64,000 nt of DNA from Sodiomyces alkalinus F11. Lineage: Eukaryota > Ascomycota > Sordariomycetes > Glomerellales > Plectosphaerellaceae. A program made the position numbers and the translations under genes. Shown piece after piece: positions 10,449-22,646 of the stretch; positions within the stretch are counted from its first letter, which is position 1, and each line of letters starts with the position of its first letter. Under the pieces are notes generated by a model that ran no database searches, was not told the DNA's origin, and saw only the letters and a program-made list of their open reading frames with translations. The DNA is taken from the NCBI RefSeq assembly GCF_003711515.1, contig NW_021167079.1, forward strand, positions 5,822,385 to 5,886,384, given 5' to 3'.

Positions 10449-11613
10449 GACGACGACCCACAAGCGGTGCGGAAGGCTAAAACAGACGATAGAGCCGAGA
10501 CTCTTACTTGCAAGATTAGAGTAGAGTAGAGGTAGAGGGGGCGTAGAAGTCTAGAAAGGTTGGTGAATTGATGGTGGGAGGAGGCGATGATTAAGGGACT
10601 CGGTAAATACGAGATGAGAGAAATGTTTCAGAATGCAAGATAATATCGGAAGAGCAGTCAATAGTGGCAGCAATATGCAACAAGGGTCCCAGCTGTGAAT
10701 GCTGTCAAGGTGAAGGGATAATGTCGCCGTAGTGAACGTGTATCGAGAGACGAAGACGAGAGACGATGGAAAGAGCATCGATGCAGCGATAATACAAAGA
10801 TACGGTCATTTGTTTACTATTGTCCCGATTAGGAATGGTCGATGTGGCCCATTCCTTCCTGTGCTGCGACGAACTTTTGATAAAAGAAGTCACGTGGTAC
10901 ATGTTCTTGCCTTATCGGAGGTTCACATGCCTGGGGCATGCGGCATAATTAACACATACCTTTTAAGGTAACAACAATGGGCGAAGTACAAAGTACAAAG
11001 TAGAGAGTACAGATGTAGCCGGATTAGGTGGTACAAATACACGTACAGAGCGCTCCGCTTGAGTACCTCACTCATACCGAGTACGAAACACATAACACAA
11101 AACACGAAGCACGGACACAAAATTCATTCAACTCCGCTGGTCATTCCCCAGCCTTCAATGACATAGCCGGGGAAGGGGGCCACTTTCAACCAGTGGCGAG
11201 TGGGGTTTGCATGAACCGGCGCCGAGTCGCCGACACCCCCCCCTAGGTAGACACACACCATACAAATCCATTGACCTCGGCTCGATGCGGCATGCGGCAT
11301 GATACTCAGAGCACTTCTCATTAACCCTCCCTTTCTCGTGCCTCGTCTTCCGAACCATTACCTAGGTCCTCTTTATTTTTTAAAATCATATTAATGCGTT
11401 GCCTTCTTTTCTTCCCACTTCTTCCATCCTAGTCCTGTCCTTCGAGTTGCGACGCAATCGCAAAATCTAGCCCTTATTATTGTCTTCCATTCATCTGACA
11501 TCTGACCTCTCCTTCTCTTGTCGTCTCCGTCTACCTCTCCACCATCTATCTCTCTACGCTCCTTTTAACGAAACCCGCCCTCCTCAGATATTCAGCACCT
11601 ATCTAATTTCACA
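10449..11613. promoter_or_regulatory. Divergent AT-hook/ANT1 promoter region
   Basis: 1165 bp between two start codons. GC-poorer than the exons. The words CCTTTTAAGGTAA near 10959, CCCTAGGTAGAC near 11242 and TTACCTAGG near 11359 belong to the spacer word family. The ANT1 leader (about 11480-11610) is pyrimidine-rich, as in many fungal core promoters. No gene is seen. Confidence 0.6.
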
Positions 11614-12910
11614 ATGTCCAAGCCGACCATTCCCCAGAATGACAACGTCGCCCACGCCCTAGCCGGCGCAGGAGGCGGCCTCTTGTCCATGGCCCTGACG
11701 TAGGCTCTTCCTCTCCTTCCTCCTCCGCTCGATATAATATCAAGAGGAAAAGAAAGAAGAAAGAAAGAAAGAAAGAAATAAATAAAAAATAAAGAAAGTT
11801 GTCCAAGAAAACTAACACTGACATCCGGCCTTTCCTCTCTCTACCATCAGCTATCCGCTCATTACCCTCTCCACCCGCGCCCAAGTCGAATCCAAGCGCG
11901 CCGACTCCCGCTTCCTCGACGCCGTGCACAAGATCGTAGCGCGCGAGGGCATCTCGGGCCTCTACTCGGGCCTCAACTCGGCCCTCTTCGGCATCAGCAT
12001 CACCAACTTCGTCTACTACTACTGGTACGAGTGGACCCGCGCCTTCTTCGAGAAGGCCGCCGCCCGCGCCGGCCGCGCCGGCCGCAAACTCACCACCGTC
12101 GAGTCCATGATCGCCGGCGCCCTCGCAGGCAGCGCGACCGTCATCATCACCAACCCCATCTGGGTCGTCAACACCCGCGTCACCACCCAGAAGCGCTCCC
12201 TCGCCCCTTCCTCCGAGGAGACCAAGGGCAAGGCCAAGGCCAAGCTCGGCGACGAGGAGGAGGCCGGTTCCGAGGCCAAGACCGACGGCGCCCCTTCCGT
12301 TGACAATCCGAAAAAGGTGAAGCGTGCCGGCACGCTCGGCACCCTCATGGCGCTGCTCAGGGAGGAAGGACCCCAGGCCCTCTTCGCCGGCGTCGTCCCC
12401 GCCCTGGTGCTGGTCATCAACCCCATCCTCCAGTACACCCTCTTCGAGCAGATGAAGAACGCCGTCGAGAAGAAGAGGCGCGTGACCCCCGCCGTGGCCT
12501 TCTTCCTCGGCGCCCTGGGCAAACTGTTCGCCACCACCGTCACCTACCCTTACATCACTGTCAAGAGCCAGATGCACGTCGCCGGCAAGGACGAGAAGAA
12601 GAAGGGCGTCTTCCAGACCATCCGCCGTGTTGTCGGGGAGGAAGGTTATCAGGGTCTTTACAAGGGTTTGTTTGTTCTTCTCTTTTCATCCCGTTTTTTT
12701 CCTACGTTTTGCCGTCGTCTTTCATTTAGGGAAAAGAAGAGAAGAGAAAAGAAAAGAAAAGAAAAGTGACTAAAATCCCTCGCAGGCATCGGACCCAAGG
12801 TCACCCAGAGCGTCTTGACCGCTGCCTTGCTCTTCGCCTTCAAGGACGTCCTCTACGAGCAGACTGTGCGTCTTCGCATGAAGGCCGCCAAGAAGGCTCT
12901 CGCTGCTTAA
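11614..12910 (+). CDS. ANT1: Peroxisomal adenine nucleotide carrier (Ant1/PMP47 type)
   Basis: A mitochondrial-carrier-family protein of the peroxisomal membrane that exchanges ATP for AMP to support fatty acid activation. Exons 11614-11699, 11851-12665 and 12786-12910 (introns 151 and 120 nt) give 341 residues. Three carrier repeats are visible, with signatures YPLITLSTRAQ, TNPIWVVNTR and TYPYITVKSQ; the second, with WVVNTR, is a hallmark of the PMP34/PMP47/Ant1 branch. Even-numbered helices and loops follow, e.g. GISGLYSGLNSALFG and FAGVVPALVLVINP. The loop after the second signature carries a Lys/Glu/Ala-rich insert of about 45 residues. The start is set by the MSKPTIPQND leader and the frame across intron 1. 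Confidence 0.93.
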
Positions 12911-13269
12911 GCGTGCCCCTTCTATTTTTACGTGATCGCGTATCGCGACCCCGCTCAAGTAGCCTCAGAGCTCGGAATACTTTAAGACGAGCTGCCTACA
13001 GTGCTAAGAATTCTTGCGAAAGAATCCCCCCCCAGGGGAAATACCAGTGGGAAGTCCTTTTTATGATGTATCAAGATATTCTTGTCAAAAGGCACCTTAC
13101 CTTAGGCAAGCGATGTAGTGGGGGGGGGGGGGGAGGGTAAAGTAGAGAGACGTAGAGAGATAGAGAGGTAGTCATGATAACGCTACGTTGCTCCAGATGT
13201 GCCCTCAAGAAGAAAAGAAAAAAAGGTTGAATCATTTCGGGGCTCTCGCTTCCAGTCCCATTGGCCGTA
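12911..13269. other. Spacer between the convergent ANT1 and NAA35 genes
   Basis: Short 3' flank. A run of 14 G lies at 13120-13133 and CACCTTACCTTAGG at 13092-13105. No gene. Confidence 0.6.
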
Positions 13270-16101
13270 CTACGCCGATAAGGCCCTGACTTGCGGCACG
13301 ATCCACCATTCGTGATACGCCTTTTCGGGCCTGGGCACCTCGACACTGATGTTCAGGTTCCCGTCCCGTCCCGGCCGCGCCAACGCCTTCTGCACCATGG
13401 ACACCGCAAGGCTCGTGGCGATGCCGGATTTCAGCGCCGACTTGACTCTTTGCGTCCACTGCTCGTATGACCCCACGGCGAAACAATCCTTCTCCGACAG
13501 CTTGCTCATGCTCTCGAGACCCTTCTTCGCCGCCATGGCGCACTGGGCTGCCGTGTCGAGCAGATCGTCCGTCGAGTACTCCGCCATGGTCGTGCAGGCC
13601 TCGAACTCGGCGAACGACGGAGGCCGGGGGTCCGAGATGCCCAGGAAAGGCTTCATGCGGAGCTCGTACCGTAGCTCGTCCGTGCCGTAGGGCCGCCGGG
13701 GCCGCCGGAGCAGCGAGAGTCGATGCAGTGCGACGTAGAGGCAGGAGAGGGCTTGCGCCAGGTACATGGTGTTGCTGGCATCGACTTCTTCGTAGTGGAT
13801 GAATGTCAACGATCGGGCCAGCTGCGCGTCCGGTGGGGGTACGACGTGCGGTCTTGGCCCGCCACGGATGGCGCCGATGTTGTGGAGGAGTGCGTTTCTT
13901 ATGTGGCCAATATGTTGCAGGTGTACGTTGGCGAGCTCGTGTAGGAAATAGTACATGCCGGCCAGCTCGTCCGGCTGGTATACCTCCAGCTCGAAGCCGA
14001 GGAACACGATCCATTCCATCTGCTTGAGCTTGTACAGAAACACCCAGGACCACAGAGGCCGTGCATAGGTGGCGATTGTGCTGCCATCTGGAAGTGCGCG
14101 AGGGATCGGCTTGTCCCCGGTCTGGTATTGGAGGATTTGGTCCATGTCGTCTGCGTCGGATTGCAGGTTGTCCCAGTCACGCACGACATGGCAGAAGGTC
14201 CTGCGCACGCGGCAGCGGTTCTGGCAGAACGTGCGGAGGATGTCGAGAAACGGTTGGGCAGCTTTTTGTCGGAAATACTCCATCTGCTCGGCGATGATGA
14301 AGCGAGGGTCATGGGGCGTTTCTACCTCGTCATTGGCGCGGTCGAGGAGGACGCTGCTGGGGAGGACGAGCATGGACAAGTCGTCATCTAGTAGCTGGCG
14401 GATGCTCATGCCGCCCAGAATCTCCATGTCCTTGAACAAAAACCCTTGCAACAGGCTCCGGACGAAAACGAGAGGCTGGGGCTTTGCCGCTTGGAACATC
14501 ATGACGAATGTCTGGTACCCGCCAGGTGAGCCAAAGACGGCAAGACGGCAAGGCGGCAAGACGGCAAAGATACATACACAAGCAGGAATCAGGCGGCGCA
14601 CTTACTTGAAGAGACTGGGAGTCATGGTAGTCCAGGACGTTGGCGGTTTCGATACCGTCTTTCAAGAGCCGAAGGAGGTGACCAAATGCATCGTCAAAAC
14701 TCAGATGCACGATGGGCCTAGGCGGCATTGTGCTGGCCAGCCGTCGCTGTAGTTTGGCACTGAACGCGGCCGGGACCGGCCTCCCCAGTGCATGGGTCTC
14801 CTTGATGCGGCCGACATTCGATAAAGCCTCCCGGCAGGGACGCTGCCACGAGGCTCTGACGAAGGAGGGGTCGTTCCGCTCCTGCAGGCTGTCTACGGCG
14901 CCAAGAAGGGTGTGCCTGAGGAGGAGCCTGTGTCGGAGAGCATCAGTGACAGGCTGGGGCACCGACTCGGAAAGGTCGTCAAGAAGGGCGGTGGCATGTC
15001 GGAGGACTTGGCAGATGGCTTCAACACTAAAGTCGTCGAGGAGATCTCTGTTGTACGTGTTTGTGACGAAGTCTTCTTCCTAGGAGTGGCGTGTCAGCAG
15101 GCAAGGCAACGAGGAGATTGGGAAAGGGGGGGGGAGAGGAAAATTAGACACATAAAAAAGGGTGTTGTATCAGGGGGCGTCGGATACCTCGTAGTAGTGC
15201 TCGTTGATAATCTTGGCATTTACCTGGCCACAAGCCTTGAGGAGACCAAGACAGTATGCACGCAGAACAGTGTGCATGGGAGAAGAGGTGGCCTTGTTCG
15301 GGTCTCGTATAAAGTGAGCCTCCTCCAAGGTTGCAGGCTGCGGCACGAGGATAGATTCGATGTAGACGCAAGTGAGGACAGTTTGAGAAAGAGGATATCC
15401 TAAATGCCAGGCCATCTGCCGAGCTGGTAAGTCGAAACCGTCTCTCATGTGCAAAAACGGTGGAAACGCGAAGATAGAACTGACCTCATGACAAAGGAGT
15501 TGGTCGATGATGCCAACGACTTCTTCGGGAAGGAGAGCTTGGGTGACATCGTAGTCGACATCGAGCGTCTCCCCGTGCTCCAAGCACCCGCTGTCCATCT
15601 TAGGATCCATGATCTGGGACCATCTCAGGTCAGCAAAGCTCTTAGGTCAAATCATACCATGGCTCATGGCTGGATGAGAGGGTTTATTTTCTACCTCTAG
15701 GGCGCTGACAGACTCGTGCAGTGTGAAGAAGCCATCCTTAACGATCTCACCTGGCCCGAGAGCTACGAAAAGGATTAGCATAATCTTAGTAGGCTCTTCG
15801 CCAGCCAGCCAAAGGTGTTGGAGGAGCGTACTTTGAACGGCATGGCGGAATTTGGAGGTTATGTCAAAGGCGACAATGCTCCCTGGCGGTGCTTGGGGGG
15901 GATGTGGAGGAGTTGGACGAGACTGAGAGTCCTTCGGCACATTCACATCTTCAAGATTGAGATTCGCTAGGTCTGGTCTCCGGTTAGGTGAATGTAAACT
16001 GAGACCGACGACGCAGTCCATGGGGGTGGGGGTGGGTTTTCGTTGTCCTCACGTTGTGACGCCTCAACGACGAACGGTGCCGCCATGGCGGGGCCGGCCA
16101 T
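13270..16101 (-). CDS. NAA35: NatC N-terminal acetyltransferase auxiliary subunit NAA35/Mak10
   Basis: The large auxiliary subunit of NatC, which anchors the catalytic Naa30 at the ribosome and acetylates Met-hydrophobic N termini. Proposed exons: 16101-16053, 15966-15695, 15613-15485, 15415-15188, 15079-14606 and 14511-13270 (introns 86, 81, 69, 108 and 94 nt), giving 797 residues in frame. The diagnostic Mak10 block IMDPKMDSGCLEHGETLD opens exon 3, with VGIIDQLLCHE and MAWHLGYPLSQTVLTC after it. The N terminus is the least certain part: I favour the ATG at 16101, joined through an 86-nt intron with GTGAGG donor and CTAAC branch site; the alternative is an ATG at 16021 read straight through. 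Tandem with and downstream of ATP15. Confidence 0.93.
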
Positions 16102-16864
16102 GGAATTGGTGTCTCGCGGTTTTGGCTTTGGAAGAAGATCAAATGTGCTGGTGGACAGTCCTCTGTCGGTATCCGTATATCAAAGTTGAATCCGTAAATA
16201 GGATCAGGTCTAGGAGGGTTTCTGTGAGATGCTCTTCCCCCAACTGCGGTTTATGTACGCAGGTATACTCATGGTATGTCCGAAGTACTGTGTATGTCAT
16301 AGTACTTCAGCAGTCGAAGTACACGTACGTGAATCTCCGACAAAGTTAATTACCTTAGGTCTACAGGTCGTACTGGCTTACCATAGGTACATCCTACACC
16401 CAAGTACCTAAACATGGAGGTTCTTCTCAACTGACAACGGCTGGCAGATCTGGCAAACATCGGGTCCATTGACCCGGGACGGATCGGGAGCCCGGCGTTG
16501 AGCACCGACAAAAGAAAAAAACCGACTGCAGAGCAAAGAGAGCAAAGAGAGCAACGCGGTCTCAAGCAATATGACAGCAGCGTATCCTGTACCCTCCGCA
16601 ACGACTCCGTACGCATCAACAGCATCGATTTAATGGAGTGTATGCGATGTGTCTATGATACAACCAGAACCCTCCGCGGATCGACGGGCCTGGCAAGACG
16701 AGTTGCAACATGGAGGGTATTGTATTCCTCCCTTCAGCGGTTTCCCATCAATCACCATCAATCACTATCAACCTCCCTCGACTCTCGTTGACCACAAGTT
16801 TGCGATTCTCATTTCTTTCTTCCCGAAAGTCCTCCTAGTTCTTTCGCTTCGTGATCGTATTCGT
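16102..16864. other. NAA35 promoter and ATP15 3' flank
   Basis: Spacer words TTACCTTAGG (near 16350), AGTACCTAAA (near 16401) and several GTAC-containing words cluster at 16260-16410. No convincing gene on either strand. Confidence 0.55.
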
Positions 16865-17281
16865 CTAAGAGGAAGAGGCGGCGTTGGCGGCGGTGTTGGC
16901 CTGGGCCAAGTGCTTGACGTCGCCCTGCTTGCCGTCCTGTAAAAAAAAAAAAACCCGGTCGAGGTAATTGCGTCAGTCGTGACTCTGTTTTCCGTCGTCG
17001 GGGAAATATCGTCTCTCTCTCCTCTCTCCTCTCTCCTCTCTCCTCTTCTTACCTCCCACTTGGCGAAGCGAAGGTCCATCTCGCCTCGTCGCTCGGCGAC
17101 GAGTCTCTTCTCCTCCTTCAAGCTTCGGCGCACGGCACGGGCGGACACGGCCAGGAAGCGGTTGTAGCTGCGGTGCCAGCGAAGAAAAAAAGACAGTCAG
17201 CACAAACTGGGCAGAAAACGGGGAGGAACGGCATGCCAATTGAACTCACGTAAGGCCAGCGGCTTTCCACGCGAAGACCAT
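16865..17281 (-). CDS. ATP15: Mitochondrial F1-ATP synthase epsilon subunit
   Basis: A tiny three-exon gene: 17281-17250, 17167-17053 and 16936-16865 (introns 82 and 116 nt), 72 residues. The protein begins MVFAWKAAGLTYNRFLAVSA and continues RAVRRSLKEE, matching the eukaryotic F1 epsilon pattern W-x-x-AG-[IL]-[ST]-Y followed by RxSLK. In the enzyme it sits at the foot of the central stalk with the gamma and delta subunits. The C-terminal tail is short, Ala/Ser-rich and poorly conserved in this family. There is no cleavable presequence, as in the yeast subunit. Intron 2 contains CCTCTCT repeats and a T13 tract before its acceptor. Because no exon exceeds 115 nt, ORF-based searches would miss it. 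Divergent from BUD6. Confidence 0.93.
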
Positions 17282-18347
17282 CTTGGGCGATTGTTTGAGG
17301 TGGGCGGATGTGGGTGTTGAGGTGATGCCGATGAGGTAGGTGAAGTCGGGGGTGGGATTTCTGTAGGTAGTGGTAAGGCTCGTCTGTCTCTCTCCACGGC
17401 CATTCTCCCTCCCACTCATTTCATTCCCGAGGTGCACCCGTTACGGGATAGTCACGTGACTCAGAATTGGCTCCGCTGTACAAAGTACCCGTACCGGGGT
17501 ACGTTGTGTGTGTACCTTTCTGAACCCCCAAGGTATCGGTAGCGAGGGGTTCAGTGACCATCAGGGGCGGTCCAGTGATCACGGGCCCGACCGGGAGCCA
17601 CTAAACGTGCCGCCCAGACACGGGGCTCGGAGCAGGACACGAACCCCCCAAGTCCCAAGTCCCAAGTTCCCCAGCGCAGGCCCAAGTCCCACGATCCACG
17701 ACCCATCCCACGTCTCCCCGTCCCCCTGTCCCACGACATCGCAAGGGTCACCGCTTATCCTCCACCACCTCTTGCGGCACACACCTCCCATAACTTCGCC
17801 GAAGGGAACGAAGAGAAGAAAGAAGAAAATAGAAAGAAGAGGCCAGTACCACCGCACCTACGAGCACGAACACGACAAACGACCCGACGATAAACGACCA
17901 CGGCCCACGACCATACTGCTCACTGTGTCCTCTGCTTCCAGTCGCTGTCTTCTTTTCTACGAGTAGCGGGTTGGCCGGTTGTTACCATCTTAATCATAAT
18001 ATTCGGCATTTTGACCCTGTTCCTTCTCCTCCAACTGCTTCAACCCCATCATTTCTCGACACCTCTTGGATATTACGACCAAAGAACATCAATACACAAC
18101 TCCACGCCGATATCGACTTGACCACCGCGAGTCAACCGAGTCAACCGAGAAGGGGGAGTGGAAAATAAGAGCGCCTTTCGAGCAGGAGCTGGAACAAGCG
18201 GGTGCGACAGAACGGAGAAGGAGAAAGAAACGCAGAACGAAGCAGGAGTAAGAGGGCGAGCGGTCATCAGTCCTCCTCGATCTCGATCTCGACCTTTCTC
18301 TCGCTTCCATCGTCCATCTACGCGTTTTGATAAACTGGTCATCCGTC
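17282..18347. promoter_or_regulatory. Divergent ATP15/BUD6 promoter region
   Basis: 1066 bp. GTAC-rich words occur near 17476-17502 and repeats of the word CAAGTCCC at about 17648-17690. The part next to BUD6 is purine-rich and probably a leader. No gene is recognised. Confidence 0.55.
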
Positions 18348-21300
18348 ATGCAAGCTCAGGGCCCTTCACGCATACAACGCCGTTCCCCAGGCGCAGACCC
18401 TGGTCCTCCACCCAGTGTTCCCGTTCGCTCCATATCTCCCGCTGTCGGCTCTTCCGCAGCAGCAGCAGCAGCAGCAGCAGCAGCGCCAACACCACCACCG
18501 GCAATAGCAGCAGCACCGCGGACCTCCTCGGCATCGAACCGATCCATCCAGTCCAGCAGCACGAGACGAGGCAAGGTGCGTCTATCCATACGTCACCATC
18601 CTATGCGTCCATTCTCTTTCCCCAGCTAACTCCTTATCGCGACCCTCTCTGCAGGACCCGAGCAGCTCAACCAGCACCTCCCTTTCTCAGATCGAAAAGA
18701 GCGTCACCCATCTGCTCGTCGCAACCAAGCAGCTCCTCGAAACCCTGACACAATGGTCTCGCGGACAGGCCACCGACGGCGATGTCTCCGACGTCTACGT
18801 CAGGCTCGGCTATGAGTTCAACATGGCCTGCCGCGCTTTCTCCGCCATCAACGTCGATACCACCGACCTCGGTAACGTCCCCGAGCTGCTCCGCGACATC
18901 CTGGAAGCCACCTTGAGCCAGGAAGCGAGCACCGAAAGCCTCGAGAAGTATCTGCCCAGAATACGAGACATCATCATCAACCTGCTCCACGGGCTCAAGC
19001 GGAAACAGCAGAAGCTGCGACAGAAACAAGCACGAGAGAGGGAAGCTGGCGCCTCCACCCCGGTACCGGAGCGCACAACGAGCACGAGCACCGTCGGCAG
19101 CGGTAACACGGGCCTCACCAATCTGCTGGACGAGGGCATCCAGCACGGCTATCGGTCAGATCTGCAGAGTCGGGACTCCTCCGCCGCCCATCATGCCCCC
19201 AACGTGAATACTTCGCCCAGCCGGCGATTCCCCCCGAGGGACCAGTCGCGCGGCTCCGTCGCCTCGGAACAGTCGTCGCTCTCGAGCAACACGATGCAGA
19301 ACATGCCCGTGCTACCACCCTATCCAGGTGATTCGAACACCATGCCCATGCCCATGTCGATGCCGACGCCGACGCCCATGCAGATGCAAATGCAGATGCA
19401 AATGCAAATGCAAACACCGACGCCCATGCCGCCAAGCGCCTCTGCCGACTTGAGCCTGGACGCCTTCCCCCCGCCACCGCCGCCACCGAAAGAACCCAGC
19501 AGCGCGCTAGCTGCCCTGCAGAAGGGCGGCGATCTCGAGAGGAGGGCCTCGCGGCGATACTCCCAGTACCAGATCTCGAAGCATCTGGGCGGGTCCATGA
19601 ATGGAGTACCCATGCTGCCTTCGCAAACCACCCCCGTGCCCAACCGCGGCCGAAGTGAGGTTCGCGAGTCGTTGCGTGCCGTACAGGTTCGCGAACCCGT
19701 CCGCCCGAGCCGAAGCACGTCCGACCAGTCCCGCGTCGGCGGTCCGTCCGATTCGTCTCCCGCCAGACCACCCAATCGCACTTCCGAGGAGTCCGAGTCC
19801 GAGTCCGAGTCCGCCGCCGCCGCCGCTGCTACTGCTGCTGCTGCTGCAGGACGTCCGGCGGGGAAATCCGAGACTTCGGCTGCTGCTGCTGCTGCTGCTG
19901 CCCAGGCAAAGGCGACTCGTAGGGACAATAAGTATCCCCAGCTCAGCGCCACGGTAAGCGGGCCGCTCTCCGACGACATGGCGACGGCGACACCTGTCTC
20001 GCCCGAGAAGGAGAAGGCCACGGGACCGTATCCCGAATCGTCGAAACCACAGGCGGCGGCGGCGGCGGAAGCGACCTCGGAAGAAGCGGAGACGCCCGAG
20101 ACAAAGAAGAAGAAGAAGAAGAAGGAGGAGCGTGAAGACTCGGCCCAGGAGGAGGCATCGTCCCCGCCGCTCACCAAAGAGTTGACCCTATTCTTGCAAT
20201 ACAAGTCCAAGGTGAAAAAGTTCGTCCTGCCGGAAGGGTACAGCGAGCTCTCGATAGGTCGGCTGCAGCTGGCCTTCATCGAGAAATTCTCCTGGAATAC
20301 GCATTCCAACGGCGCAGACCTCCCGGATATCTACATCCAGGACCCGGTCTCCGGCGTCAGGCACGAGCTGGAGGACCTGTCCGACATCAAGGACCGCACG
20401 GTGCTCGTGTTGAACGTCGAACCGCTGGACGAGGTGAAGCGGCACATCGACGAAGGGATCGGCGTGCTGCGGCAGATGATGCAAGAGGTGAAGCAGAACG
20501 TGGACGATCAAGGCATCGCCCTACAGCGCGTCTCGGAGAGACAGCAGGAGACGGCCACGGAAATGGCGAGGCTCGCCGCCGCGCCGCCCCAAGGCTCGAA
20601 ACCAACAACGGCGGCAACAACAACAACAACAACAACAACAACAGCCGGCCCCGCCTCGGGACGTAAGCTCAGTTCGACGCACCTCTCCGAACTCCGGACT
20701 CTACGTCGCGACCTCGCCGTCCTCCGGCAGACCTACTCCAACTTCCAATCCGAAGTACAAGGGTCCATGTCCACCATCCGCACCAAGGCCAGCCACCTCA
20801 AAGCGGCCACGCTCAACATGTCGGTCCCCGGCATCGGATCCGACGTCGGCGCCTCGTACGTGGCCAAGGGGCGAGAGCAGCTCAACGCCGACTCGGACAG
20901 GCTGGTCAACAAGGTGGACGACCTGCAAGACACGGTCGAGGACCTGCGGAAGGACGTGGTGCACCGCGGCGTCCGCCCGCTCCCGCGGCAGCTGGAGACG
21001 GTCGCCAAGGACATCACGCTGCTGACCAAGGAGATCAACAAGGTGGACGAGTACATGAAGCGGGAGAAGCCCATCTGGACCAAGATCTGGGAGAAGGAAC
21101 TCGAGGACGTGTGCAAGGGCCGCGACGAGCTGCGCCTTATGGAGGACCTCATGGTCGACTTGCAGGACGACCTCGAGAAGGCCTCGGAGACCTTCGCCCT
21201 CGTCGAGCAGGCCACCAAGGAGCAGCTCAAGGACAACGGCACCGGCGCCTCCGCCGGCACCGCCCGCAACTTCTCCAAGGGCCTGCTGGTCAACGGCACC

Positions 21301-21879
21301 ATCGGACTCGGCGGCCCCGTCGACCCCTCCGCCGCCAAGGAGGGCGTCCTCGGCGAGGTGAGGGCCCTGCTGCCCAACCACGAGGACCGGCTCGAGGCCA
21401 TCGAGCGCGCCGAGAAGCTCCGCCAGCGCGAACTCGCCGGTCGGCAGGACAACCGGCTCCAGCAGGAGATTGCCAGCTTCGTGCAGGACGGCAAGCTGAA
21501 GAAGTCGGGCGGCTTCGAGGAGGTGGAGAGGGCGAGGAAGGCCAAGGACGACCGCATCCGGCGCGAGGTGTGGGAGAGGCAGAATGGCATCATTCCCATG
21601 GAACCCGTGGGGGAAGAAGGCGGGGCGAGCCTCGACGGGGATGGTGATGCTGCCCTTGCCGCCGCTGCTTCGGGAGGGTCGGCGGCCGGCGAAGACGGGA
21701 CGGGGACGGGGACGGGGACGTCTTCGGGGGAAGAAGGAGCTGGAGGAAGAGGAGGAGACGGAGTAGCTGAGGATGGCACAGGCGGGGCGGACGAACCGGG
21801 GCAGAATGGAGCTGAATTGGTCGTTAATGTCGATGGGGGCGTCAACGGGAGCGGGAGCGGGAGCGGGAATGTATTATGA
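18348..21879 (+). CDS. BUD6: Bud6/Aip3 actin-interacting polarity factor
   Basis: A polarisome component that binds actin monomers and stimulates formin-driven actin cable assembly at growing tips. Exons 18348-18575 and 18655-21879 (79-nt intron) give 1150 residues. A conserved N-terminal helical segment (IEKSVTHLLVATKQLLETL, YEFNMACRAFSAI) follows a poly-Ala/Pro leader. The middle is disordered, with Met-Gln dipeptide repeats near 19376-19410 and Ala runs. The Aip3 domain starts near residue 584 (ELTLFLQYKSKVKKFVLPEG) and extends through long coiled coils to about residue 1055. The C terminus is Gly/Asp/Glu-rich, with GTGTGT and GSGSGS repeats. Confidence 0.94.
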
Positions 21880-22646
21880 TCAAGCCCCCTTTTCCTCTCT
21901 ATACCCACCCCTTTTTGTCTTCTAACCACATATGTTCAATAGGCTTGATATACAATATCCCTACCACCTTTTTTTGTTCTCTTCTCTTGTTCTTTGGGTT
22001 TTCATTTCATTTTCTTCTCTTTTAGCGGAGGAAAAGGACGCAAATACCCCCCCGCCCCCCTATTTTGTCCTATTCTTTTACTTGACCTTCACAACCATAG
22101 TATGTGTGTTAGACAGGGGCTCGTCTTATTGACATTATGCTTATCTGGGCTTTCCCTTTGTTAATGCTCTGGCGTCGATAGGTGGCTTATTCCTTTTCTC
22201 ATACCAACGAGTCTGTTATGGCACTGAATCCATCTGGGACAACACGGCTATATATGAATGACAAGCAAGCAGAGCCATGGGAAACAGATGCTTTGTTTTC
22301 GATATCCGCCAGGCCAGCCTTAGAACCCAGCATCTAGGCTTTCTCCTATGAGGCTTCGGAAAGGAGTGAATCTATGCAATACAGAAACAAACGTAAAAGA
22401 AGAGAAAGAAAAAAAAGAACAATAACAAGAACAAGAACAAGAACAAATACAAGGGAAATAGAAAGACGACGTAGTCTCATGCCCCCGACTCCATGTGCAT
22501 ACAAAACCAGGACAGCCCTCATCATCGATCCCGTTTCCAGTTCAAACATTCCATACTCCATCTTATAAGGTATGATAATGTATTCCATACAGCCTCTGAC
22601 AGAGAGGTCCACGAGTGAGACACTCTCACCATTGCCAATCCCAAAA
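21880..22646. other. Spacer between the convergent BUD6 and SNT1-like genes
   Basis: 767 bp of 3' flank, T-rich after BUD6 and with AACAAGA repeats near 22419-22450. No gene is seen. Confidence 0.6.

Noticed and set aside
11609..12577. 322-residue ORF antisense to ANT1
   Set aside because: Gly/Asp/Glu-rich shadow that crosses the ANT1 intron; no domain.
17648..17690. CAAGTCCC repeats as a possible transposon end
   Set aside because: Only a few short direct repeats, with no inverted repeats, coding sequence or target duplication.
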